The notes beneath the pieces were generated by a model. It did not search any database, was not told the DNA's origin, and saw only the letters and a program-made list of their open reading frames with translations. DNA of 64,000 nt from Acheta domesticus (Eukaryota > Arthropoda > Insecta > Orthoptera > Gryllidae). The translations under genes were made by a program, and so were the position numbers. The stretch spans positions 134,494,949 through 134,558,948 of the forward strand of contig JAHLJT010008756.1 in NCBI GenBank assembly GCA_031308135.1, written 5' to 3'. Positions 18,531 through 30,107 of the stretch are shown here, in pieces (position 1 is the stretch's first letter; the number at the start of each line of letters is the position of its first letter).

Positions 18531-20139
18531 CTCACTCATCCTTCGGTTAGAACTGTAGATCACAGCACATACATATGTATCCTATTACACTTTCAAGTAA
18601 GTTCAAAACGAAGGTTGAATTTTAAGTATGGTGAAGTAGAATAATGAGTTTGGTTCCCAATTTTCAGTAAGTGCCAATAAGACACCACACAAGTGTTGAG
18701 CGTGTTTTGTAGGGGGGGGAGGAGGACAAAAGTATTGTTCAAACTGCAATTTAATTCTTAATCATTTCTCCATCTTCGCTTCGTGAGGGTTAATCCTGTA
18801 CAGCTGGGCAAGGTAAGCAGCTTCTGTGACCGTTTGATTCGTGCACTTTGCATTGTGTTATTACGGGGTTTTGTGCATTATTCTTACAATTTCTTAAGCC
18901 GTTGTGGCTGCGAGTAAATCGGAATTAAGAACTTGTAATATTAACCGAATAATTTCAAAGGGAGAAGATAAAACCTTCCAAACACGGAGGTTTTGTAGCG
19001 CCATTCTCTTTCCGTAATAAAGCATTTGGATCGAAATTCTCTTACATGTCTCGTTTTTTAAAACAACCTTCCTCTTGTTATTGAATGTGAATGAAAGGCC
19101 GACGTAGAGAGCAATATTGCTGGCGGGTTGGGCGTCGGAGCAGCTTAAACGAAACCCTGTAAATGCTGTGGTGCGTCCCTAGAACATGCGGACAACCAGC
19201 GTGTAAAAGTGATTTACAAACACAGTGGATTGGGTAGATGAAGGATATTAGCAACACGCTGTTTTCATTACAGTCTGCTATTGCTTTCTCTGTTGAGCCA
19301 TTATTACCTTTCTACCGCATGCATGGGCATGAAATAATGTCGGCAAAGAATAACGGGTATTGGAGTTCGCACATAATGAAAATTAATTTAGAGAATTATC
19401 TCGTAATTGAAGTTCGCTCCTATGTTCTTTCGTGTGTGGGTGATTTCAAACCAATAACGAATGATGAATTACAGAGAAGTATAAAACCTTTTAACTTCAT
19501 GTGAATGTATCTCTCACTTGCGACGAATGGTTCGAAAATTTGACGCGATTTCCTTTAATTTCTTGGGAATGGCCATTGTAACTTATTAGGGTGAGGACAT
19601 TGGGGAATATTCAAACGATTGTTGGTCCTAGAAGCAGTACAGTATTTCAATCATGAGAGGGTATTCAAGGTGGATTTTCGCGAAAGGATTGTATGCACCT
19701 TTTATCGTATCATTTTGCTTTCTTTTCTTTTTGTGAATAACATTGAAGTGAGTAATTCTTTTATGTATTTACTTTCGACCCATTTACTTACACACCCATT
19801 GCCTTAACATTATTAACAAATTTGCAAAAGTTACCCAACGAAAGCAAATCAACGATTTGCCCTTATAGAGTTACTGCAATGAAAGAGGTGGGTCTCGGAA
19901 GTTTAGAAATGGATCAATATACTTTCTATGTTTCTGTGTAATATATCTTCAGAATAGAGTGCTCTCTTTTCTCTGCTGCAATAGTACAGAACTATTTTAT
20001 GAAAGCTTTCATTCGGTGCTAAAATGTGTAGTGTGAGGGGCCTGGACGATTCTTGGGTATTGTGAAATAAAAAAAGATGTCTCCAGGGGTCACTGTCGAA
20101 GCACTTGGCAGGAGCCGCTAATGAACATGTTCCGGAGGT
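18531..20139. other. AT-rich unassigned sequence
   Basis: No recognised repeat or domain. A minus-to-plus scan finds only short frames such as 19238-19504, without family features. Confidence 0.35.
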
Positions 20140-20545
20140 CGGCCATGTTTCAGGAATAGTCCCCCGGCCTGTCGGAAGCGGGGTGAAAGCGCGGCCTTTG
20201 GGCGTGGGCGGGGGAGTGGAGGGGGCGAGGTCGGGGTCGGGGCCCGGGGCGGCCGCCTGCCCGTGAGGAAGAATGTTTTGACGTGGATATAGTGGCGGTC
20301 GCTGAAAGCGTCCACTCTTTCACTGGGGGCTGTCGCGGGCGCCGCGGGTCGTTTTGTCAATAAGCCCAAAGAACGCTCCCCGCCCCCGGCCCGCCCCGCC
20401 CCGCCCCGCCCCGCCCCGCCCCGCCCCTCCCCGCTCCGCCCGCCCGCATCGACAGGCGGCGGCGCTGCAGCGGACAGCTCTAGCGCCTTGCCCGTCGCGC
20501 CCTCGGTGCCCTCCGCGCGGGCCTGCATTTGAACCCTGGGGCACT
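20140..20545. other. CpG-rich block with (CCCCG)n run
   Basis: Includes about ten CCCCG pentamers at 20388-20440. It also has a non-repetitive segment at 20270-20360 (GTGGCGGTCGCTGAAAGCG) that could be regulatory. Confidence 0.4.
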
Positions 20546-22215
20546 CCACACGAGACCAGCTCTCCGGTTCGAGTCTGGTTACGCGCGCGATTTGTTTGCG
20601 CTGAATGCTGTGGAATTGCGTCGACGTTAGCTTTTGCCGTGCTCCGAGGGAAGGGTTCTTGAGCGGAAATGTTACGATAACGGTTTCCACACGGAAGTAG
20701 CCGCAACAAATAAATTGACGGGCTTGGGACCGTAACAAGTCCACAAGTCACACCACATCTTCTGTTGTTCGTAAATGTTTGTTTCTGGATTTTGGCGAAA
20801 ATATGGTTAATCTTATTTGTCTTATTTATATTTACGAAAGACTTACGACGCTAATATGACGAAAGACACTGTCACCAAAACCCAGATAACATTTACGAGC
20901 AGCGGGAGGCTGGCTGCTGCTGGGGTGACTTGTTTCGAATCCTTTAATTTGTTACTAGCGTACCCGTGCGAGAACTCTCGCATGCTGTATCCCACCCTCT
21001 TCCTTATTTTTCCATTTGCATATTAAACCTGTAATATATATTTTTCTTCAAGACCCTCTTATCCCCCATCACTTGTTCTAAATGTCACCTCGTAATTGAT
21101 AACAATATATTATACCCTTGTCAATACAAACTATTCTTATTTAACTTTATTTTCGTTAGTAATTTCATACACAGTTGCAGATTCTACAGTTTCTGAACAG
21201 GTGGGGTAGAATCGAGAAGCGTCGGACCAGCAAAAATGTAATGGAATAGTCAAGAAGCTCTCATCCTATAGATCACGGTGTGAGAAAAGTTTTCTTTGAG
21301 GCCTTGGACCTCAAAATGTTAGTTTTTAAGGCTCTAGAACGTTTTGTTTAGGTACTATTTAACGATATAGATTCGAAAATCCTGACCTGCGTTGCGGGTT
21401 GCATTTTACATGAGTATTTATATGCGTTTTTTAAACAAATTCTTGATATTTTTATATATCTCCTTGGAATTCTCTTTCTTTAGAGACCTCATGTATAAAG
21501 ATTGGTTGCGTGTGAGAGCCGCAAAGGGAAGATACACTACTCAAATAATATAGAAGACGATTTTTCTTAGCCTGAACATAAATTGTAGAAAATCAAAAAT
21601 TTTATATTGTGTACATTAATTGTTATAGTGAAAAATATACAAAATATTTACCAATAGGAAAAACATCTACGATGTCCCTTACAAATTGAATCAAACATTG
21701 TATTGTCAGTCGGCTTCGAATTCACTTTGTCTGCCCCATTTTTCCAGCAAAGGGCCGCATTTTTGTTTTGAGGCGAACGCTCTGGGTTTCCTGAATATTC
21801 CTTTGTCCCGTGACTTCAGAGTTCCTTGTTTCTCTGGGTGGGAAGGTGGCGATACCCCCCAGGGCCGCGGGGCTTCTCTTGTCAGGATGGATCGTGGCTG
21901 TCGCCTTCGCTCATGTCCCGGGAGTGCTCGGCCGTCACTGCTCTAAATCACTCACCGCCATTGACACGTGGATCCTCGCAGCTCCGGGCGGGAGCAGTGC
22001 GACCTGCCTGCCTGCTCGCTCCGTGGCCTGTGCTCTGAGCATTGCTCCAGGTGCTGTTTCTGTCTCCGCATTCCGGAGGCTTTCACTGACGTCCTTGTAG
22101 TTTTTTTTTTCGAGATATCTTTCCGTTTCGCAACTTCCTTTTATTCATTTAGGTGATTTGATACTAATGGTAGCGGAATTGTTGCCATGCTCTTTTGGTA
22201 GGTGTAGAATGCGTT
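20546..22215. other. Unassigned sequence
   Basis: Mostly AT-rich with a more GC-rich part at 21830-22060. No gene or repeat recognised. Confidence 0.35.
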
Positions 22216-22221
22216 GTTATA

Positions 22222-22390
22222 CTGCGATTTTCGTAACTTTACCCCTGTCAGGAATCAGCTATTCGCGGTTTCATCCCATCCAGAGCTTGATCGTCACCAT
22301 AGTGACGTCACTTTCGCGAAATATAAGTTCCCGATTGGATTGCAACGAAACAGCTGATTACAGTCAGGGGCAAAGTTACGAAAATCGCAG
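22222..22390. mobile_element. TA-type MITE (CTGCGATTTT family), full length
   Basis: 169 bp flanked by TA (22220-22221, 22391-22392). TIRs are CTGCGATTTTCGTAACTTTA and its near-complement. The core has TCACCATAGTGACGTCACTT with the TGACGTCA palindrome. The clearest TA-flanked copy of this family. Confidence 0.85.
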
Positions 22391-22547
22391 TATATAGCGT
22401 GTGTGTGGCTTTGATCTGGTGACATTGGCTTAGTAAGGCTATTCCATACGGGGGCTGTTGCTGTAAAATGCTCTTCTCTGGGTTGAGGGAGTTCTGATCA
22501 CTATTCGCGAACACACACGCACACGCCCATGTACAACACTATCAATT

Positions 22548-22690
22548 ATCGGGAGATCAGTCGGGAGCATAGAGCTTATCCGGCATTGGGTTTACTCCCG
22601 TATTGGAGATACCTGGAGAGAAACAAATAGCAAACCGACATCTAGGCCGGCGTCTCATCTCACGTAATAGCAGGCAAAATAGCAACCAAT
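22548..22690 (+). mobile_element. SINE family 1 internal fragment
   Basis: CAGTCGGGAGCATAGAGCTT matches the middle of the copy near 47566; GGAGATACCTGGAGAG and GGCCGGCGTCTCATCTC follow in family order. Head and tail are missing. Confidence 0.5.
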
Positions 22691-22824
22691 TTCGCCGTGT
22701 CGTTGTATCCCTAAAACACTATAACCAGAGGACTAATAACCATAGCTTATGGTCTTCCTCGTCTCCTACCTACACCCTAAGCCACGAAGACGTGAATTTC
22801 TTGAGAAAGCGGGCAGCCTTTTGA

Positions 22825-23005
22825 TGGATCGATAGACTGATTGATGTTTCCAGGCACCTCTTATCCTGTAGTCATTAGACCTATTAATGTTATCCCGGAA
22901 GGTGGCGGTGTTCCTCTGTTGGGTGACATCTGCGCCGAACTACATGTCGGCCCCTCCAGGTATCACCCTGAGCTGGACGTAGCCGCAACTGGGACAAGCA
23001 GTAAG
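22825..23005 (-). mobile_element. SINE family 1, 3' half
   Basis: On the minus strand: GGTGATACCTGGAGGGGCC, GCAGATGTCACCCAACAG, GAGGAACACCGCCACC, a degraded TAATGACTAC block and an ATCAATCAG-type tail. It faces the plus-strand fragment at 22548-22690 tail to tail. Confidence 0.55.
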
Positions 23006-23099
23006 CTCCCGATTGGTCTCGCGAAATGTGTGGCTGTGTAGTGCTTTTAAGTGTAATTTTAAGTACTTCTATGAGAAACCGGATAGTAAAGAGGAACGG

Positions 23100-23560
23100 A
23101 ATATCCCCCACCTCTCTCCGCCTCTCCCCTCCCTCCCCCCACGCCCCACCTTTCCCCGCCCTGCCCTCCTCGCCCCTCCCGTCGCGCGTCTCTTCGCCCC
23201 TCCCTCGTCCCACCCTTCCCCGCCCATCCCTCCCCTCCCTGCCCCTCCCCACGCACCTGCCCCTCCCTTTCCCTCCCCGCCCCTCCCTCCCCGCCTCTCA
23301 CCGCCCACCCCGCCCCTCCCCGCTCACCCCACCCCTTACCTCCCCTCCCCGCCCTCGCTTCGCCTCCGCCGGCGCTCCTCGCGCCGACGCCGCCGCCGCG
23401 GCGCCGCGCCGGGAGAACGTGACAGCTGCTGCCGCGCGCCTGATTTACTGCCCCCCCCTTCTCCCCCCCCCGGCCCCGCCGCACGTGCACCCACTCCGCC
23501 GCCTCGTCACATATCGGCAGTGCGCGTGCGGGAGGCAAGCGTCATGCGTTCATGGCCAGC
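23100..23560. repeat. CCCCTCCC low-complexity tract grading into CpG-rich sequence
   Basis: Units of CGCCCCTCCC and CTCCCTCCCC over about 260 bp, then CpG-rich GCGCCGACGCCGCCGCCGCG. Frames on both strands are compositional. Confidence 0.75.
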
Positions 23561-24582
23561 GGCCTCGGCCTGAAAATAATGAAGGAGTAGAGGGGGGCGA
23601 AGCCACGCCACCGTTCGTTTTGTTCTTCCCTCGCGGGGACATCGTTCAATGGGAGTGCTGCAATCTCGCGTTTGATGCTAAAACTGGCTCTTTTAGTTCT
23701 CTAAATGCGAAGAGCGAAACATGCAAAATTATCACCTCTGCAAGAGAAAAAAAACATTAATTTTGTTATTCTTATTGTAATTTAATTTTAATTTTATGAA
23801 ACAACGTTTGTTGTGTAAATTAAACTGTGTATCCAGCATTACTAAAGACTACACAGACACACTTGGAGTGGCACTCCTTGGAAAGTAAAAAAGGATTTTT
23901 TTTGCCTGTTGTAAAATTTCAGATTGTTTACTCAATGGTTTTCTCAATATGAATTTTGGGCAAAATTTAACAAATACAAAAAGTATTGATGTACATTTTG
24001 TTAATTCAACTGAAAAAAATTAGAAATTTTCTTGTAAATTCTTGAATACCAACGCCATACGTGGATTTGGTTTCCAAAGTAAAACGCGTATTTATCATTC
24101 CCATGTCGTAAAATGACGCTAGAGGCATGTGCGCTTCACGCTCTCCAAAGAGAAAAAAAATCGTATTTGCTTACTTTCACCGCAGTTAAGGTTTTGCATC
24201 AATAAATCATCGTACCTTTCTCACAAATTACCCATTCATTTTCATTTCCTCTTTTTTCATATTTTATTATCACGATGACCTAGTCTTATGCAGTGCATAT
24301 CAGAATGCAAAACTTAAAAGGCAAATAGGAGAGATTTATTGCTGTGGAACATATCTACCATCGTGGTATCTCACTCTTTTTATGGCAGAAGCTTGTCATT
24401 AACTAAGAGCTCAAATATCTCTTGTGAATGCATTTTTATCCTATATTGATGAGTGATGGTTCCTTGAAAGAGCGTCACGTGTTGTGTCGCATCCTGCAAA
24501 GAAGGGCTGGTCGAGTGGAAGGCTCAGTTCGCGTGCCCTGGCCCAGCTTATCTGGGGCCGGTGTGGCCACCGTTTAATGCGT
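23561..24582. other. AT-rich unassigned sequence
   Basis: Nothing recognised. Confidence 0.35.
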
Positions 24583-24844
24583 CAACCCGTCGCAAGTGCA
24601 AGATGGGGGGGTTACGGTCGGCGGGGGCGATCTGCTGTAGTCTTGTGAAAGGCGGGTGGCAGTCTGACGCGAATCCTTGCGTTTGATGAGCCCTATTGTA
24701 AACGCTTCCGATTCTAAGCCAGCCCGTTGCAGGTATAAGAGTGGGGGATTGGGGGCGATCTGCTGTAGACTCGTGAAAGGCGGGTGGCAGTCTGTCGCGA
24801 ATCCTTGCGTTTGATGAGCTGTGCTGTAAACGCTTCCGATTCTG
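24583..24844 (+). repeat. Two-copy tandem duplication of about 130 bp
   Basis: GGGGGCGATCTGCTGTAG, TGTGAAAGGCGGGTGGCAGT, GCGAATCCTTGCGTTTGATG and GTAAACGCTTCCGATTCT occur in order in 24583-24714 and again in 24719-24844, with a few substitutions. No domain in either. Confidence 0.85.
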
Positions 24845-25119
24845 TGAAAGGAGGTTGGCCTAAGTGTTGCCCCTTCCTGCTTCTTGGAGGCCGCCACGCG
24901 GGGAGGGGGGTCGCCCGTGTGCAGCACACGGAAGAGGAGCCCCGGCGTAAATGCTAAGGAGGGCCCCGCCCTCGCCCTCGCCGTCAGCCGCACCTGGGCG
25001 GCGCGCGCTGGAGAGGCGCCAGGCGCGTAACTCAGGGGGCGGGGCGCTGCGGTGATGTCGGTGGTCGCTCGCCCATTCGCCCACTCGCTCTCCCGCACAT
25101 TCACCCCGCCAACCAACCA

Positions 25120-25470
25120 ACACGCTCGATCACCAACCCTCCCGACCACTCACCCACCCACCCACCCCTCACCCCCCACTCACTCCCACACACGCCCACA
25201 CATACACCCACTCACTCACCCACCACATACCTACCCACCTCAACTACACACCCACTCACCCTCCTATCTACTCACACACCCTCCCGCCCACCCCTCCCAC
25301 CCACTCACCCTCCTTTCCACTCACGCACCCTTCGGTCCACCCTCCCACCCGCCTACCCACCAACCCTCTCACACTCCCTCCCGCCCACTCACACGCCTAC
25401 CCAGCCACCCGCTCGGCCGTCCACACACCCTCTTGCCCGCCCACCCACACACCCGCTCGTCCGCCCACCC
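25120..25470. repeat. CCCACTCA/CACC-type simple repeat
   Basis: Irregular CCCACCCA, CACTCACC and CACACACC units over about 350 bp. Confidence 0.85.
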
Positions 25471-25564
25471 AACAAATGTATTTATTTATTTACGCCTAAC
25501 AACAGTTTAAAACTGTGTGACCCTGTCTTAGCGCCCGCGGCAGCGATCACCCCTCCCTGCCTCT

Positions 25565-25643
25565 CGCGTCATTTTCTTCTTTTTCCCCCTCACCTGTTCC
25601 TTTCCGCGTCATTTTCTTCTTTTTCCCCTTCCCCTGTTCCTTT
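25565..25643 (+). repeat. Two-copy 40-bp tandem repeat
   Basis: GCGTCATTTTCTTCTTTTTC followed by a CCCCT-rich part and CTGTTCCTTTCC occurs twice in a row. Confidence 0.8.
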
Positions 25644-25939
25644 CCTTGTGCGACTTCATTTGGCAAATTCGACACACTTGCTCACTATAAGGAAGCGAGT
25701 TAGTTGTGGATAGAACAACAGATAAACTCCTTCACTGTTTGCATCTTGCGACCTCCTTTCCCCTGTCTCTCTCTTTACACTACGAGCTAATGCAACTCTC
25801 AATCTTCCGGATGGTGCTCCTCTTCTGCACTCAATGTTAACCGGAGTAATGATCTCTCCCGGATAAAAGTCTGGATTGTCTTCGAAGTTAGATTTGCAAG
25901 AATGTAGGATTTGTGAATCGTCATAAAACTCAAGACAAT

Positions 25940-25982
<43 letters not shown>

Positions 25983-26010
25983 GAGAGAGAGAGAGAGAGA
26001 GAGAGAGAAA
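25940..26010. repeat. (GA)n microsatellite
   Basis: GAGAGA for about 70 bp, interrupted by GGAGAGAGG. Confidence 0.95.
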
Positions 26011-26239
26011 ACGAGAAAAAATGTGTTGAGTCTGAAAATGGGCGGCGCTGGGCTCTGTTCTGCCAGCGTGCCTTCAAACACTCAACTGCACTTCTCATCA
26101 TTTTAACTCCTCTTTCCAACGGTTTAATGCATCAGAATTACCTACTTCTTGCGAGCTCTGTAAGCTTGTTGGTGTAATAAATGTATATTCGAGAAGTATC
26201 TCTTCTGGGGGAAATTGTCATTTTGGTTTGATAGCGTAT

Positions 26240-27125
26240 TACGGCGATCAGAATGTAAAAATGGAAAAGAACTAACGCAAACAATCTTATTACAGAATTA
26301 TATAAATACCTACCAGAAGAAGGAAAACATAATGATACAGTACTTCTAGACACGTTACATTTCTGTTGACAACAATGAAAAATTCGTGAACGTTTGGAAA
26401 CAGCTCTAGTTGTCCCAATATTTCAAGAGAGGCTCCCGAACCGATTATTCTAATTAGAAGAGAATAAACACGATGAATTCTTCGTACAAAATATTTACGA
26501 AGATATTTGCGAAACAAGAAAGGAACGTACTCTTATTTGAACAAACTGGTTTTCGCAAACTGAGATACTGAGATAATATACCTTTGAAGCAAATAATAGA
26601 AAAGAGGAGGGATTATAATCTTGCAACATATAGATTCGATAATGTTTTGACGGAAAATAATGAAGAGGAGATGAATTTTCGAATACATAATTGAAATTAT
26701 TAAGAACATATCAATGGTACACAAATTGACATAAAGAAAGGTAAGGAAGATATCTTACACCAAACAATAAAGGTGCAGCGTGTCACCCATCTTCATTAAT
26801 CTCTATTTCAAAATGGAAACAGTAGCTTACATATTTTAGATATGACAGACAACTTCAAAGAATGCAATTAAAAAGAACTGATGTTATAAGTAAGTTAGAA
26901 ACATTTAATTTAAATGAACATATAAAAGACAACATGAAAGCATGGATACACTACGTTAAGAGAATAAATAATTCTAGAACCCCAAAAGAAGTCATACATA
27001 CCACCCTAAACGAAATCGGTTTGTTGGACGACCAGAAACATGATGGAAAGATCAGTGAGTGCGGTGCCGAATGTACAATCCAGTGCTTGAAGAAGAAGAA
27101 GAAGCAAATCATTATATTCTCGTGA
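26240..27125 (+). pseudogene. Degenerate non-LTR reverse transcriptase fragment
   Basis: Translating the plus strand across several frameshifts and stops gives RT blocks in order. TALVVPIF and FKRGSRTDYSN (about 26400-26455) are the pre-NYRGIS region. YKIFTKIFA, EQTGFRKLRY (26539-26568) and LKQIIEKRRDYNLATY follow. Near the end, MKAWIHYVKRINNSRTPKEV (from about 26931) resembles the C-terminal W-x-x-H-x-x-R-M tail common in LINE polyproteins. The catalytic FADD block and the stretch between are deleted or unrecognisable. It belongs to a different lineage from the intact CR1/L2 element. It is a dead copy; clade unassigned. Confidence 0.75.
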
Positions 27126-27349
27126 ATGTAGTCAATTTTGTTGTGTGTGTTGATGTGTGTGATCAATAGTGTTTATTGATGCTGTTACCGCAAATTGCGA
27201 ATGCATTGTAAATCTCGTAGATCAGTAAGACGGGCGTAAAAGTATGTTATAGCGTAGTTTAAATGCGTTAGCAGAAGGGAAGTTTAGTGCGGTGATATTT
27301 CACGGTGTGACATTCCGACAGGGGCGCTTTGTTCCGGCTGCAGATGGGA

Positions 27350-27560
27350 GTTTTAGAGCGGCGCTGTTTACCGAGGGCGAGGGAGGGGGCGGCGCCGCCT
27401 TCGGCCCCGCAGCAGCAAGCCGGAGGTGCGGCGCCGCGCCGCGCCGTAATGGGGAGGTGTAGACAGCGGCGTGGAAATTGCAGGCGGATCGCAAGAAGCG
27501 GCTGTAGAAGCAATTAGGAGCGCCGGCGCGCGCCGCTGCAGCGCAGTTTAACAACAGTAG
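27350..27560. other. CpG-rich block
   Basis: GGCGGCGCCGCC-type sequence with high CpG. No gene is supported. Confidence 0.35.
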
Positions 27561-27639
27561 CACCCCCTCCCCTCCCCCTTCCATCCTGTTCCATTCGCCA
27601 CGCCACGCCTCGTCTGGCCTTGCCCCGCCCTCTCCCCGA

Positions 27640-28625
27640 CTCTCTTCGCCACGCCGTCGGCCCGCGAGATGGTCTCCGGTTGTCGTCTTTGCCCTTCCAC
27701 CCGGTCCCCATCGCTGCCCTTCGCGTGTGAAGTTCCCTCCTGCCACGCCCCGCCTGCCCCACCCAGCCCCTGCCGGCCCCGCCTCGCCCCACACCCTCCC
27801 GTCTCAGCTCGCCACGCCGTCGGCTGTCGAGATAGTCTCTGGCTGTCGCCGGCGGCCATCACCCATACCCCTTCCATCTGTTCCCCGCTGCGCTTCGTGG
27901 GTGACACTCCGCCCTGGCCCGTCCTGCACATCCCACCCAGCCCTCCCCGCCTTTCCCCGCCCCACACCCTCCCATCTCACCCCGCCCTCGGCATCAGCCT
28001 ACGAGTTAGTTCCCGGCCGTCTCCGTCGCCCACCGCCCTTTCCCGCTCCTGCCCTTCGCGGGTGACATTCCCTCCTGCCCCGCCCTGCTCCGCCCCGCCC
28101 TGCTCCGCCCCGCCCTGCCCATCCTTGCCCGCCTCACCGCGCCCACCCTTGCCCCTCTTCACCCCTCCTCCCGCCTCACCACGCCATGTCGTCGGCCCAC
28201 GAGATGGTCTCCGGCCGTCGCCGTTGCCCATCGCTCTTTCCTACCTCTGCCCTTCGCGGGTGATGTTCCTTCCTTCCCCGTCCCGCCCCTCCCCGCCCCA
28301 TATCGTCTCAGCTCACCTCGCCGTCGGCCGTCGAGATAGCCTCCGGCCGGCGCCGGCGACCATCACCAATACCCCTTCCACCCGTTCCCCGCTGTATGAC
28401 ATTCCCTCCTTCCCCGCCATACCCAGCCCAGCCCCGCCCGCCCCATCCAGATCTGCCCAGCTCCAGCCTCGCCCCGCCTGGCCCCGCCACCTCCCGTCTC
28501 TCCTCACCACACCGTCAGCCGTCGAGATAGTCTTCGGCCGGCGCCTCTCGCCCATCGCCCTTGCACCCGTTGCCACCGCTGCCCTTCGCGGATGACGGTC
28601 CGCTCCCGCCCTGCCCCGTTCCACC
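27640..28625. repeat. Long-unit GC-rich minisatellite, about six copies
   Basis: A core CCGTCGGCCGTCGAGATAGT then CTCCGGCCGTCGCC, CCCATC, and CCCTTCGCGGGTGACATTCC with a C-rich spacer. It recurs at about 27653, 27816, 27984, 28188, 28320 and 28511, with unit lengths of 130-205 bp. Units differ by substitutions and spacer expansion. The long Pro/Ser/Arg frames are compositional. Confidence 0.8.
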
Positions 28626-28699
28626 CCCGCCCTCGCGCCCGCGCCGCAACGTTTGAACGGGCGCCAAGGAGCATGAATTTAAATTGAAATTAACACTGT

Positions 28700-28930
28700 G
28701 TTTTACTAAGGTCGCGAGTTCCGCCGGCGGCGGCGGCGGCGGCGGGCGGGCGCGCGGCGCTTGGCGCTTGGCCCCCTATGAAATATTCCTTAATGAAATC
28801 GGATCGCAGCTAATGAGCCGTCGGGGGCGGCGATCTCCCGCGCCGCCCTCCGCCCTTGTGCCCACGAATCGCTGATGAGCTCCCGAGCGGCGCGCGCTTC
28901 TCGCAGTAGTCACATTTGAAAGCGGCCGGG
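28700..28930. other. CpG-rich segment enclosing AT-rich TAAT motifs
   Basis: (CGG)n at 28722-28745, then CCCCCTATGAAATATTCCTT, AATGAAATCGGATCGC and GCTAATGAGCC, then CpG-rich again. An AT-rich, non-repetitive island inside GC sequence with TAAT cores might be a conserved regulatory element; this is inference only. Confidence 0.3.
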
Positions 28931-29344
28931 ATTCTTAACTGGAGGGGAAGATTACATTGCATGAACTACTTCAAATGAAACGTGCCACACATTGAATGAC
29001 GTGCGTGGACTCCTCACGAGATAAGGGAGAAAGGCGTGGCGATGGGTTCGGTGCGTTCCTGACCTCCGACAACTCGGTCTGACCCTTGTCCGCCATTGTC
29101 GCAGTGTGACACGGTTCGTCGCACGTGGCGTGATCATCTGGCTGTTAGAGAAACTTCTCCAGATGGAATCTCGAACGGGAGCCTTCCTTCTGTCGCAAAG
29201 CAATATCATGTCCACTCCCGCCCGCAGGAGCGCTGGGAGGTATGGGCAATTAACCACGAGAGAAGGAAATGTTGGGTTCCACGTCAAAACTATTTCGACT
29301 CTTTGCGTTGCTTAAAATCACTAGTAGCCGGCCTGGAGAGACGA

Positions 29345-29415
29345 GGTCGTTAAGGCTGAATGGCCTCAGCTGCCTCGGCTCGAAGGGTTGCGGGTTCGAA
29401 TCCCACGGATGTTTG
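29345..29415 (+). mobile_element. tRNA-like SINE head fragment
   Basis: TTAAGGCTGAATGGCCTCAG and a perfect B box GGGTTCGAATCCC with T-stem pairing, but no acceptor-stem complement and no proper anticodon arm. A tRNA-derived repeat rather than a functional tRNA. Confidence 0.5.
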
Positions 29416-29463
29416 TGTGTGTTGTCCTTACGTGTTGTCCCTAAAGTTCCTCCTACAGTTTAA

Positions 29464-30103
29464 CCCTCCGGCGGGCGCGTCCCATCATTTCCCACCAGCA
29501 GGCGCGTGCGGCACTCAGTACCGCATTTATCAACTTTGATTTTCGCGTCAATAGTTATTACGTTTGTTAATAAATGTGAAGGATATGTTCTTTATTTATG
29601 TTTTGATACATTTTATTTCATAATAACTAATTAAATACCAAACGAAATAACAATATTAATAAGAATCTGATCCATCACTCGCTCCCTCCGTGTCTTGATA
29701 CATGTTACATGTTGGGGATTGAATACGATGCGAATGTGCCTTCAAACGTTTTCTTCGGAAACAACGCATCTAAATTTGAATGAATAGTTAGTACTCCAAA
29801 ATCTGTGTCATTAAGCTCAATAATAAACAGCAGTAAGAATTCTGATGGATAAAATACACAAATATTATGCTTACATGACAAAGCGCATGCAGTACAGAGT
29901 GCCGCAACTGTTGCAGAGTTCGAATTACTAATGAATAACGATCGATCGGCAGTGTCTAAAATTGGGATTTGAGTGTCACCCGGTTGAAAATATAATGAAT
30001 GAAGAATAACTATGAGCTCAATAGAGCGACACCAATTATTTACACAAAATCAACAAACGTGTAAGAATGCGGCACTGAGTGCCGCTACGCGTCCGCCGAA
30101 GGG
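29464..30103. mobile_element. piggyBac-like MITE with TTAA duplication
   Basis: Flanked by TTAA at 29460-29463 and 30104-30107. The ends CCCTCCGGCGGGCGCG and the complement of CCCTTCGGCGGACGCG form the TIR. A subterminal palindrome GCGGCACTCAGTRCCGC lies at both ends; the left end has about 25 bp extra between TIR and palindrome. TTAA plus CCC ends is diagnostic of the piggyBac superfamily. 640 bp, without an intact transposase. Confidence 0.85.
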
Positions 30104-30107
30104 TTAA

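Noticed and set aside
19238..19504. 88-codon plus-strand frame
   Set aside because: Balanced composition but no recognisable motif; kept as noncoding for lack of support.
27300..28624. Overlapping long frames including a 308-codon one
   Set aside because: They follow the GC-rich minisatellite; both strands open and no family features.
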